A DNA stretch of 64,000 nt from Hoeflea_A sp965216535 (GTDB taxonomy: Bacteria; Pseudomonadota; Alphaproteobacteria; Rhizobiales; Rhizobiaceae). The stretch covers positions 1,364,001 to 1,428,000 of the forward strand of contig OZ244175.1 of the NCBI GenBank assembly GCA_965216535.1, read 5' to 3'. The position numbers and the translations under genes were made by a program. This document shows, in pieces, positions 34,750-44,200 of the stretch. The notes under the pieces are model-generated. The model worked only from the letters and a program-made list of their open reading frames with translations, ran no database searches and had not been told where the DNA came from. Within the stretch, counting starts at the first letter, position 1, and every line of letters begins with the position of its first letter.

Positions 34750-35526
34750 ATGACAGCAACGATCGAAACGGAAATCAGCCGTCGGGTGGCCACCATCCGG
34801 TTCAACCGACCCGATAAGCTGAACGCGCTCAACAGCGAGGTGATGAACGAGGTCGTTGCCGCGGCGGAGGCCTTTGCTGCGGATCCTGCCGTCGGCTGCC
34901 TGTTGCTTTGCGGCACCGGCCGGGCCTTTGCTGCCGGTGCCGATATCGAAGAACTGTCGCGGCAGAACTACGCCACCATGTACGATGCCGATTTCTTCGC
35001 CGGCTGGGATCGGTTTGCGGCGACCCGGGTGCCGAAGGTCGCCGCGGTTCAGGGTTACGCCCTTGGCGGCGGTTGCGAAGTGGCGATGATGTGTGACGTG
35101 ATCCTCGCGGCCGACAATGCCCGGTTCGGGCAGCCGGAAATCAAGATCGGCTGCATCCCCGGTATTGGCGGCACGCAACGCCTGACCCGGTTGGTCGGGC
35201 GGGCCCGGGCCATGGACATGATCCTGACCGGCCGCATGGTCGAGGCGGAGGAAGCGCTCGCCATGGGACTGGTCAGCCGGATTGTTCCCGCCGATGAACT
35301 TGATGAAGCTGCACGTGAGGTCGCCCAGACCATTGCCGGCTACGCGCGCGACATCAGCATGATGGCCCGGTCCTGTGTCGACATGGCCGACAAGACATCA
35401 CTGGAAGCCGGCCTGCGCTACGAGCGTCAGATGTATCACGCGCTATACGGCACCGACGCACAGCGCGAAGGCATGGCGGCGTTTTTGGAGAAACGTCCGG
35501 CCCGTTTCAACGCGCCGGACGTTTGA
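34750..35526 (+). CDS. Enoyl-CoA hydratase/isomerase family protein
   Basis: A 258-residue crotonase with FAAGADIEEL at the oxyanion hole and both catalytic Glu positions filled, in GGGCEVAMMCD and GQPEIKIG. This matches the canonical short-chain enoyl-CoA hydratase pattern, closer to the textbook enzyme than the crotonase at 19675. ATG 34750 lies directly after the reductase stop (one base between), so the in-frame ATG at 34726 inside the upstream gene is rejected. It completes a three-gene operon; the link between a CoA enzyme and an adenylation protein is unexplained. Confidence 0.87.
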   Translation: MTATIETEISRRVATIRFNRPDKLNALNSEVMNEVVAAAEAFAADPAVGCLLLCGTGRAFAAGADIEELSRQNYATMYDADFFAGWDRFAATRVPKVAAVQGYALGGGCEVAMMCDVILAADNARFGQPEIKIGCIPGIGGTQRLTRLVGRARAMDMILTGRMVEAEEALAMGLVSRIVPADELDEAAREVAQTIAGYARDISMMARSCVDMADKTSLEAGLRYERQMYHALYGTDAQREGMAAFLEKRPARFNAPDV

Positions 35527-35535
35527 TGATGGGCC

Positions 35536-38500
35536 CTAGGCAACCTGCCAGAGGTCGACCGGGTCCATGGTGATGTTGTTGTCGGTGATGCAGTCGTTTC
35601 CGACGATTTCCTCGAAGGAAAATTGCGACAGGCTGTCGAGCCCAACCAATTCCATCACCGCTTCCGGAGCGGCATCCGTGCCGGCCTCATCGTAGTAGAC
35701 GCGCAGCCAGGATTCGCCCTTTGCCTGATCGAGAATGCCGGCAACGCTGTTGGCAACATTGGTCGCATCCGCGCCGCCGAGAAGGTCGGAAGCGTTGCCC
35801 CATGCGCCGTTGGCTAGGCCGGCGGCGCTGTTGTTGGCTTGGCCGTCATCGGCAAGATCGGCGAGAGCATCATCGACGATTTCCTGGGTGATATCGATGC
35901 CCCAATCAAAACCATGATTGTCGAGCAGCGCATCCTCGAAGGTTCTGGCGTCGACATAGTAGCGCAGGCTGGTGTCGGACCCAAAAGCGTCGACAGCTGA
36001 GGCATCGGCATCGTCGCGCGTGACGGATCCGTTTTCCTGCTCAGTGTAATTGGCTGCCGTGCCACACTCATCGAGCTCGCCATCCGCCTTGCGGAAAGCA
36101 AGCTTGTCACCCTGCCGGCGACCGTCGTCAGCACCAAAGGCATCGGTTAGGTCTTGCCAGAACCGGCCGTCGACTGTCGTGTTTTCAATCTTGTTGAAGG
36201 CTTCGTTGACGTCGAAGGTGTTCAACAGATCGCCGCCGCCACCCTGGTTAAAGTCCAGCACATGGACGACGCCTGAAACGCCTGCATCCGGACCGTTCGA
36301 CAAGTCGACATGTCCAGCGGCTTCCATAAGGCCAAAGGCGTCGCCCCTCGAATACTGGTCGTTGTCATAACCGTCTGAGTTGAAGGCCGCGAGGTTGTTG
36401 GGACGCGCCGCTGTTACGAAGACATCCTGACCCGGTTCGGTAGCGGCAATTATCGTCTCTTCGTAATCTACAGGGCTAATCGGAATACCGGGCGTTTGCG
36501 ACACGGCCGTCAGAGACTGCGTCAGGTCCTGGACACCGTCCACTCCGGCACTCAAGAGTGTGGTGAACGGTGCAATGGTGGACGAATGGCTGGTCTCTGC
36601 GAAATAGGTCAGTTCAGATGCGACGCCCTGTATACTGATTTCGGCTTCAAGCTGGCCTCCGGCACGCACATCATCCAGACCGAAGGGAAGGTTGGCGCGG
36701 GTAAACGTCAGCCGGCCGGACACAATATCGACGACAAGGTCATGGTCGGACAAAATGGCATTTCCCTGCGTCTCAATAAAACTCCGCAGGCTTGTCTCCA
36801 GGTCGGTGTCGAAGTGCATCTCATAAATCCGGGTCGGAAGCCCCCGTAAGCTCGTAATTTCGAGGATGGCGGAATCTCCCGGACCGAAATCGAGAAGATT
36901 CACTTTCGCGGTTTGATCGTCGATTGTGTCGTCCTCGACTTGAACAGAAGCGCTGAAGCCAGCAGCACCTGGAGTGAGCGACGTCAGGACAATGCTGTCT
37001 TCATCGTTCGGGTCGACAGCGGCGGTGACTTTGAGGAAGGTCTGAAAACTGTTGATGCGGTCCGCCAGTTGTGCCGTCATTTCAGCGGCGGACAGGAATC
37101 CAGTCACTTCGACCTTTGCATCCAAAGTGCTGGTGTTGACGTCTAGAGAAATAACGTCGCCGATGTCGAGAAATCCCGAGACGCTGCCGAAATCGATCCT
37201 GGATACTTGCGGCAACGCTCCGAAATCAGGGTCCGTGCCGTCTTCGGCGGAGACTGTGACAGACGGTATATCGAGGTTGTTCGGTCCGATCAGACAGATG
37301 TTGCCCTGCTCATCGAGGTTCATCCGGAAACCGGCCACGGCCAATTCGGCGGGTCTGCTCAATTCGTAGTCGGCTACGATATCGGTCGCCAGTGCAAGCC
37401 TTTCCTCAGCCGTATCAACCAGGCCGTCACTGCTCAGGACCGGGCGCAGATTATCGCCGGGGTTCAACGCATCGAATTGATAGGAGTAACGGATGTTGGA
37501 GCCACCGGACCAACTGATATCCCATGCGAACGTGTCGCCATGGCCGACCGTTCCTCCCAGCTCCGACTTATGAACGGGTGGGAATGCGTCCTTGAGTCCG
37601 GAAAATTCGACGGCCGGCGCTTGCTCTCCCATCTTTTGGATGATGATGTCGTTGCCGCTTGAATAAATGTCGAAACAAGCATGAACCTCAGCGGATTGCG
37701 ACCCGAAATTGGCGAGCAGTTGGTTCGCAAGTTCGGCTGCTATGTCTGCCCTGCTATGATACGGCTCCACAATCATCGTCGCCACGAAGTCGGTGACCTG
37801 ATCGTCATCCCAATCGATGGCGATGCTGAACTCGTCCCAGGACTTCATATCCGACGGGATCGTCAGGGTAACCGCGCGACCCTCGCTGCCATAATCACCC
37901 ATGAGATGGTCATTGCCGTCGTGACCGGCATCGAGAAAATCGTCACCGCGACCGCCTATCAGAAGGTCGCTGTCACCATCACCAAATAGGTCATCGTCTC
38001 CCTCATCACCGGAGATGGCATCATCGCCGGAGCCCCCGCGCAGGACGTCGTTCCCCTCCTCGCCGAAGACGGCATCATGGTCGCTGCCGCCGTCGGCATA
38101 ATCGTCGCCAAAGCCAGCCAGTATCAGGTCGTCTCCGGAATCACCCCAGATGCGGTCGTCACCGGCTTCACCCTGCAGCTCGTCAAAACCCGAACCGCCC
38201 TCGATTTGGTCATTGCCGAAGGCGCCGAAAATGAGGTCGCTGCCGCCATTGCCGCGAATGAGGTCAGCGCCGAGGCGATCTCCTGTTCCCGTTGCTGTAT
38301 GGCGATTGCCGGTGATGATGTCATCCCCGTCACCGAGATCGGCGGTCATGCCATCATCAGAAACCACCAATTCATCCATGATGTTGGCGGATTCGGAGTG
38401 TCGGCCATTGGCAACCGGTCGAAAGTGCCCGCCGTCACTTGACCATTCCTCCATCAGGGGGAGGAATTTTCTATTGGCAATTTGGACACCGGCGAAGGCG

Positions 38501-41145
38501 AGAAATTCCTGGTGCCGGACACCTCCTGTTCCATCGATCCTGTCCAGTTTGATGGATGCGCTGTTGGCTCGTGCGAGCGGATTCGCCTCTGTGAAGGATC
38601 CTGTGGCGGTTGCATCATCGTACTGCAGGTCTCTGTTGAGTATGAGCGTGGTCCCGGTCGTTCCATCGTCCGTGAGCAAAAGCGTCTCTAACGAGAAGTT
38701 TTGGGATGCCAGATGCCCGACAAGGAAGCGCCCGGCAGAACCAGCATCGCTGTCTTCAACGTGGAGGTTGAGTGTTTCGATGTCGCGGGTGTTGAAATTG
38801 TCGATGCGTTGCGTGACACCCGCGGCGGGGTCGGCGCGGAAGATGGTATTTATTTCCGTTCCCGTTTCCACCGCAGCAAGAAACAGATCGAAATCGAACG
38901 GGAGGCTGGCGTTGCTGTTCGCTTCCAGGTTAAAGACCAGGCGTGTTCCCTGATTGGCAGGCGACGTCGGAATCGAAACGACACGAATATCACCCGATAG
39001 CCCGCCGTGAAAATTGACCTCCGTCAGTTGATCCTTCACCGCACCCAGATCGACATGGGTTCGCCCTGGCGCTCCAGGAGAATCGAACACTACAAGGCGT
39101 TCGACGTTGCTGATCTGACCGCGACCGTCCAGATCCTCGGAGAAAAGGACCAGCATGTCGCTCCCGCCTCCGGCGTTGAGGCGAACATTGACAAAGCCGC
39201 CTTCATCGAATTGGAACAAACCGTTGCCGGTCCCATCAAACACCTCAAGCGGATAGCCGTTGTTGTCTGTGTCAGTGTCGTTCGCTGTTCTGCCAAAAAG
39301 GAGAAGGACGTCACCGTCACCGACGATGTTTACGGTTTCAAGCCCGGTGAGACCTGTGCCTATCAGAGACACCTGACCAACAAACAGGTCGACATCCTGG
39401 AGGTCGATCGCATCAAGCGCGATATCAATCCCCATGTCCGGTCGACTGCCGGTCAGATCGTCAACATGAAGGTTCAGAGTGTGCGTTGTCGGTTGGTAGA
39501 ATTGCTCATAGTTGATGGGTGATCCGGGCAATACCTCGCCGCCGACCCAACCATTGAAGATGCCACCGACGCCTGACGGAGAGCCTTGCGCATGAAAATT
39601 GATTGTTCCCACCTGTTCGCTTCGCGGACCGCCCGGTTGTCCCTCCGCGGCATTTTCGGTGATGCGTAATTCGGTGATCCATGAATTATCCAAGTTCAAC
39701 CGAAGTGCGTCGCTCGCTGATTCCGCCCGCTTGGCTTGCGCGTCGGAGTCGATCCACACGATATCGCCATAGGTGTCGATGATATTGACAACCGGACCGG
39801 CGTCAGCCGGGTCTGAAGGATCGGCTGTCCAGAAATCAGATTGCAGGTTCCATATCCCGGCAGATTCGGTACTGCTGTCGAACGTGACCTGATCGATATC
39901 GGGCGAAAGGGCCGCATCGAAGATCACCGGTCCCGGGTCGAGACTGGTGATGCTGACCGCCTCGATATTTCGCAGGGCAACACCGTCAACGACCGTACTC
40001 AGGTCAGAAACGTTGTTATCATGCTTGACCAGTTCGAATGTGTCATGACCTGCTCCGCCGTCGGCGATGTCTCCGGAATTGGCAGTTTGGCTTTCGCCGG
40101 GATTGGGCCCATCGATGCCTACACCGGCGGTGGCGACAAACAGATCGTTTCCGCCGTTTCCTTCCAGGATTTCGTAAACCGACTCCGTAAAACTGATGAT
40201 CTCACTGGCTTCATTGACGGTGATTTCGATGTCGCGTTCGTGGCTGTTGCCGACCCGGTCCGTGACCCGTATGCGAACGGTCATCGTGGGGTTTGTCGCA
40301 TGATCAAGCAGACTGCCGTCCGCAACGATGATGGTGGGGCGCTGGGCGTTTGGATCGTCCAGCGCGAATGCGCCGCCGGCGTCATCCACCATCTCCCAGG
40401 TGAAGACTTCACCGCCGTCCGGATCGACTGCCGTTAGTTCTCCGTCATTGACCACCGTGCCGTTGGCAGCGTTCTCATCGATATCGGTGCCGGCGAGAAT
40501 GCCCACCGGTGCTTCATTCTGCAGCTCTCCCCCATAGGGATTGTTGTCGGGGATCTCATAATAGGGATCGTCATTGTCGACTGTGCTGCTGATCTGGGCG
40601 TCGTAAACCAGAATGCCCTTGGCCTCCGCATCGACCTGCATCTTGAATTCGACCGCCTCGGAAAAGGCGATGACCAGCTGCTCACGGGTGATGATGCCGT
40701 TTGCCAGTTCGTTGACCCAGAAGTCGAAGCCCGCCTGGTCGGGCTGGCGACCGAGGACGTTGATGTAAAGTAGCGCGACGAATTCCTCGTCGGTCGGATT
40801 GTTGCCGTAAGTTGCTGTGAACTCCTGCGATGTCAACCAGTCGCGGATGGAGGCAACCAGGGCGTCACCATAAGACAGGCCCCGATTGGCTTCCTGCATG
40901 TCGCGGAATACCTGAACCCAGTAGTCCAGACCGCCGCTGTCGGGCACGCGGCCAAGCACCACCTGATAGATGCGCATGACCGACAGCACGTCCTCGGCCT
41001 GCGAACACAGGGCGAGGGCCAGATCATCGAGGGCATCGGCAATGTCGGTCGCGTTGTCGAGGGTTTCTCTCCATGCGTTCAGTTCGGCCGACGAAGGGTC
41101 GCGTCGCAGGATCGCCTGGTAATAGGCAAAGGCTGTCTGTTCCAT
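35536..41145 (-). CDS. Giant DUF4214/cadherin-like/RTX surface protein, copy A
   Basis: An 1869-residue acidic protein without an N-terminal signal peptide. Residues 1 to about 180 hold two DUF4214 units (YYQAILRRDPSSAELNAW; LLYINVLGRQPDQAGFDFWV). A cadherin/VCBS-like domain follows near 215-310. Between about 935 and 1085 lies a block of RTX nonapeptides such as GGSGFDELQGEAGDDRIWG that should bind calcium. The C-terminal 140 residues form a conserved cap ending DPVDLWQVA. Export by a type I system is expected, but none is encoded here. It is a tandem paralogue of the next gene, with the same start MEQT and the ribosome-binding site GGAGAGAGACC. Confidence 0.85.
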   Translation of the reverse strand: MEQTAFAYYQAILRRDPSSAELNAWRETLDNATDIADALDDLALALCSQAEDVLSVMRIYQVVLGRVPDSGGLDYWVQVFRDMQEANRGLSYGDALVASIRDWLTSQEFTATYGNNPTDEEFVALLYINVLGRQPDQAGFDFWVNELANGIITREQLVIAFSEAVEFKMQVDAEAKGILVYDAQISSTVDNDDPYYEIPDNNPYGGELQNEAPVGILAGTDIDENAANGTVVNDGELTAVDPDGGEVFTWEMVDDAGGAFALDDPNAQRPTIIVADGSLLDHATNPTMTVRIRVTDRVGNSHERDIEITVNEASEIISFTESVYEILEGNGGNDLFVATAGVGIDGPNPGESQTANSGDIADGGAGHDTFELVKHDNNVSDLSTVVDGVALRNIEAVSITSLDPGPVIFDAALSPDIDQVTFDSSTESAGIWNLQSDFWTADPSDPADAGPVVNIIDTYGDIVWIDSDAQAKRAESASDALRLNLDNSWITELRITENAAEGQPGGPRSEQVGTINFHAQGSPSGVGGIFNGWVGGEVLPGSPINYEQFYQPTTHTLNLHVDDLTGSRPDMGIDIALDAIDLQDVDLFVGQVSLIGTGLTGLETVNIVGDGDVLLLFGRTANDTDTDNNGYPLEVFDGTGNGLFQFDEGGFVNVRLNAGGGSDMLVLFSEDLDGRGQISNVERLVVFDSPGAPGRTHVDLGAVKDQLTEVNFHGGLSGDIRVVSIPTSPANQGTRLVFNLEANSNASLPFDFDLFLAAVETGTEINTIFRADPAAGVTQRIDNFNTRDIETLNLHVEDSDAGSAGRFLVGHLASQNFSLETLLLTDDGTTGTTLILNRDLQYDDATATGSFTEANPLARANSASIKLDRIDGTGGVRHQEFLAFAGVQIANRKFLPLMEEWSSDGGHFRPVANGRHSESANIMDELVVSDDGMTADLGDGDDIITGNRHTATGTGDRLGADLIRGNGGSDLIFGAFGNDQIEGGSGFDELQGEAGDDRIWGDSGDDLILAGFGDDYADGGSDHDAVFGEEGNDVLRGGSGDDAISGDEGDDDLFGDGDSDLLIGGRGDDFLDAGHDGNDHLMGDYGSEGRAVTLTIPSDMKSWDEFSIAIDWDDDQVTDFVATMIVEPYHSRADIAAELANQLLANFGSQSAEVHACFDIYSSGNDIIIQKMGEQAPAVEFSGLKDAFPPVHKSELGGTVGHGDTFAWDISWSGGSNIRYSYQFDALNPGDNLRPVLSSDGLVDTAEERLALATDIVADYELSRPAELAVAGFRMNLDEQGNICLIGPNNLDIPSVTVSAEDGTDPDFGALPQVSRIDFGSVSGFLDIGDVISLDVNTSTLDAKVEVTGFLSAAEMTAQLADRINSFQTFLKVTAAVDPNDEDSIVLTSLTPGAAGFSASVQVEDDTIDDQTAKVNLLDFGPGDSAILEITSLRGLPTRIYEMHFDTDLETSLRSFIETQGNAILSDHDLVVDIVSGRLTFTRANLPFGLDDVRAGGQLEAEISIQGVASELTYFAETSHSSTIAPFTTLLSAGVDGVQDLTQSLTAVSQTPGIPISPVDYEETIIAATEPGQDVFVTAARPNNLAAFNSDGYDNDQYSRGDAFGLMEAAGHVDLSNGPDAGVSGVVHVLDFNQGGGGDLLNTFDVNEAFNKIENTTVDGRFWQDLTDAFGADDGRRQGDKLAFRKADGELDECGTAANYTEQENGSVTRDDADASAVDAFGSDTSLRYYVDARTFEDALLDNHGFDWGIDITQEIVDDALADLADDGQANNSAAGLANGAWGNASDLLGGADATNVANSVAGILDQAKGESWLRVYYDEAGTDAAPEAVMELVGLDSLSQFSFEEIVGNDCITDNNITMDPVDLWQVA

Positions 41146-41188
41146 GGTCTCTCTCCACAGGCTGGATCGCCCAATCAGGGCACTAAGT
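41146..41188 (-). promoter_or_regulatory. Conserved leader hairpin of RTX copy A
   Basis: Directly upstream of the Shine-Dalgarno, GCCC (41169-41172) pairs with GGGC (41178-41181) around a five-base loop, and AAGTGA follows. The same arrangement precedes RTX copy B and the TPR gene. The first 24 bases next to the start codon are identical between the two RTX genes. Confidence 0.45.
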
Positions 41189-41212
41189 GAATTTTCAGAT
41201 GGCTGAGATGCC

Positions 41213-41231
41213 CGGGCTCATTCGGAGCCCG
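41213..41231 (-). terminator. Hairpin after RTX copy B
   Basis: CGGGCTC at 41213-41219 pairs with GAGCCCG at 41225-41231 around a five-base loop, 17 bases past the stop of copy B. There is no strong T run afterwards, so termination may be partial and leave read-through into copy A. Confidence 0.45.
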
Positions 41232-41247
41232 AGCGGGTCAGTTCCGC

Positions 41248-44200
41248 CTACGCCGCGAGCCAGAGATCCTCTCGATCCTGGGTCAAGTCCGCATCGGTAA
41301 TGCAGTCGTGGCCGACGATATCCGCAAAGGAAAACTGCGTCAGGCTGTCGAGGCCGACAAGTTCCATGACGGCTTCAGGAGCAGCATCGGTGCCCGCCTC
41401 GTTGTAGTAGACGCGCAGCCAGGATTGGCCTTTCGCCTGGTCGAGAATGCCGTAATAGATGTTGCCGTTGTCGAGCGCATCGCCGCCGCCGAGCAGGTCG
41501 GCCGCATTGCCCCAACTGCCGTTGGCAAGCCCGTCAGCGCTGTTGTTGGCCGCGCCATCATCCGCAAGATCATTGATCGCATCGTCGACGATAGCCTGGG
41601 TGATGTCGAGGCCCCAGCGAAGTCCGTGATTGTCGAGCAGAGCATCCTCGAAGGTCCGGGCATTGGCGTAGTAGCGGAGCCCACTATCTGAACCGAATGC
41701 GGCAACCGCCCCGGCATCGGCATCATCGCGTGACTCCGCGGAGCCCTCCGATGCGGCATAGTTTTCCACCTTGCCGCATTCGTCCAGTTCGCCGTCGGTC
41801 TTGCGAAAGGCGACCTTGTCGCCCTGCCGCCGGTCGTCATCGGTTCCGAAGGTGTTGTCGAGCTCCCGCCAGAACCGGCCGTCCACGGTGGTGTTGGCTG
41901 CCTTGTCGACCGCCTCGTTGACGTCGAACGTATGCGCAAGGTCACCATCACCGCCCTGATTGAAGTCCAGCACGTGGACGACACCGATGATGCCTTCGTC
42001 TGGGCCGTTGATCATCGAGTGGCGTCCGGCTGTCTCCAAAAGATTGAACAGGTCGACGTGCGGTAGTCGGTCGTTGTCGAAGCCGTCGGTGCCGAATGCG
42101 GCGATATTGTTTGAGCTTGCTGCAGTTACGAAGACGTCCTGGTCCGGTACGGTCGCAGGCATTACCGTTTCCTCGTAGTCTACATATCCAGCGATGGTTG
42201 CAGGAGTCACAGACACTGTGGTCAACGACTGGGATAGGTCCTGTTCACCATCTTCGGCCGCACTTACAAGTGACACTGTTGGCAGAATGCCCGTTGGATG
42301 CACCTGGTCGACGATGACCGCGAATTCAACGGTTGCCTCACCTTGATAATAGATGAGACTGCCGAGAGGTCCGCCGGCCAGAGGTCCACCTGCATCAACC
42401 GGTGCATTCGCACGTGTGAGAGCCAGCACTCCGTTTGCGACTTCGGCGATAAGGTCGTGATTTGCCAGAATTGCTGCCGCATGTGTTGCAACGAATTCGT
42501 TGAGTGTTGTTTCACGATCGGTATTGAACTCGATGCCATAATCTCTAAACGGAAGCCCAATAGGAGTGCTGTCGATCAATACGCCGAAACGGTGTCCGGG
42601 ACCGATGGCGGTGACGTTAAAAATGGCTATCTCATCGTTGACCGTATCGACCGCGATCGAAACTTCCGCCGAGAATGGAACTCCAGGATGCCGTGACGTC
42701 AGGATGACACTGGACGTGTCAACTGGATCGACGACTGCTGTCACGTGGAAACCTGTTTGAGAAGCATTGAGTAGGGCAGCGACACGTGCAGCTATGTCGG
42801 CCGGAGGCATAAAGCCGGTAATTTCCAGATCGACTCGGTGGTTGTTGTCGATGGTTACGGTGACAACGTCGCCAATGTTGCGGAGGTCACCACCCGATCC
42901 AAAATCTATTTTCGAAACCTGCGCGGACGATCCAAAGTCGGCGGGAAAGCCGTCGAATCCCCCAACCGCGACCGAAGGTGTTTCGGCGGATTGACTGCTG
43001 GGTCCAAAGAGGCAGATATTGCCATCGACATCCAGTTCCATACGGAAGCCGGCCAAAGCTAGCTGAGCGGGCCTGTTCAGTTCGAAATGTTCAACGATGT
43101 CTGCGGCCAGCGCTTGCCTTTCAGTTACCGTATCCACAAGACCGTCGCCGCTCAAAACCTGACTGAGATGCACACCGGCATCAATAGCGTTGAATTCATG
43201 GGCATAGGCAATATTGGTTCCCCCAGACCAAGTAACATCCCAGCCGAATTCATCGCCGGTGGCGATCAATCCTCCAAGCGCCGATTTGTGGATCGAGGGA
43301 ACCGCGGTTTTGAAGCCGAAATATTCGACCAAGGGTGCTTCATCGCCGGTTTTTTGAATGACCAACTGGTTGCCGTCCGCGGATATGTCGAATTGCGACT
43401 GTATTAGCGTCGAGTGCTGCAAGAGCTCCGCATTCAGCCGGTTAGCCAAACTCTGGGCGATCGTTTCCGCACTATCGATGGGCTCGGCGACCGCTGAGGT
43501 GTTGAACTCCATGGCGTTGTCGCCGTCGAGGTCGATGGCAATGTGGAACTCGTCCCAGTTGTTGAAGTCGTCTGGGATGTCGACCAGGACAGTTTGCGGG
43601 GAACAGCCGTAATCGCCGATGAGGACATCGGCTTCTGCGTCGCCCGCATCGACGAAATCGTCACCCCGGCCGCCGATCAGCAGGTCGCTGAGGGCGTCGC
43701 CGAACAGGCTGTCGTCACCACCGTCGCCGCAAATGGCGTCATAACCGTCGCCGCCGCGCAACAGGTCGTTGCCGTTACCACCGAAAACGACATCGTAGCC
43801 GTCGCCGCCTTCGACGTAGTCGTTGCCGGATCCTGCCAGAACCAAATCGTTTCCGTCGTCCGCAAAGATTCCATCGTCGCCGCTTTCGCCCTGCAACTCG
43901 TCATGGCCACGTCCGCCCTGGATCTGATCGTTTCCGGCTGCGCCGAAGACCAAGTCGTTGCCGTCTCCGGCAAAGATGAAGTCGGCGCCGAGGTGATCCT
44001 CGGACCCATCGGCGGTGATCCGATTGCCTGAGATGAAATCATCGCCGTCTCCGAGAACCGCAAAGACGCCATCATCGGAGACCACCAGCTCGTCATCGAC
44101 ATTGTCGACCGATGAGAAGTACCCAAGGTCGGCCGGGCGGTCGTTGCCGGGGTCCGGAGCCCAGTCTTCCAATTGCCACAGGAACACAATGCTTTCGGCC

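Noticed and set aside
37900..38340. Short periodic DNA repeats that could suggest a CRISPR array
   Set aside because: The period corresponds to RTX nonapeptides within one open frame; there are no constant repeats with unique spacers and no cas genes.
38077..38953. Plus-strand frames opposite the RTX repeats of copy A, and 46325-47718 opposite copy B
   Set aside because: They mirror the repetitive Gly-Asp codons of the RTX and cadherin-like regions; low-complexity composition and no independent features.
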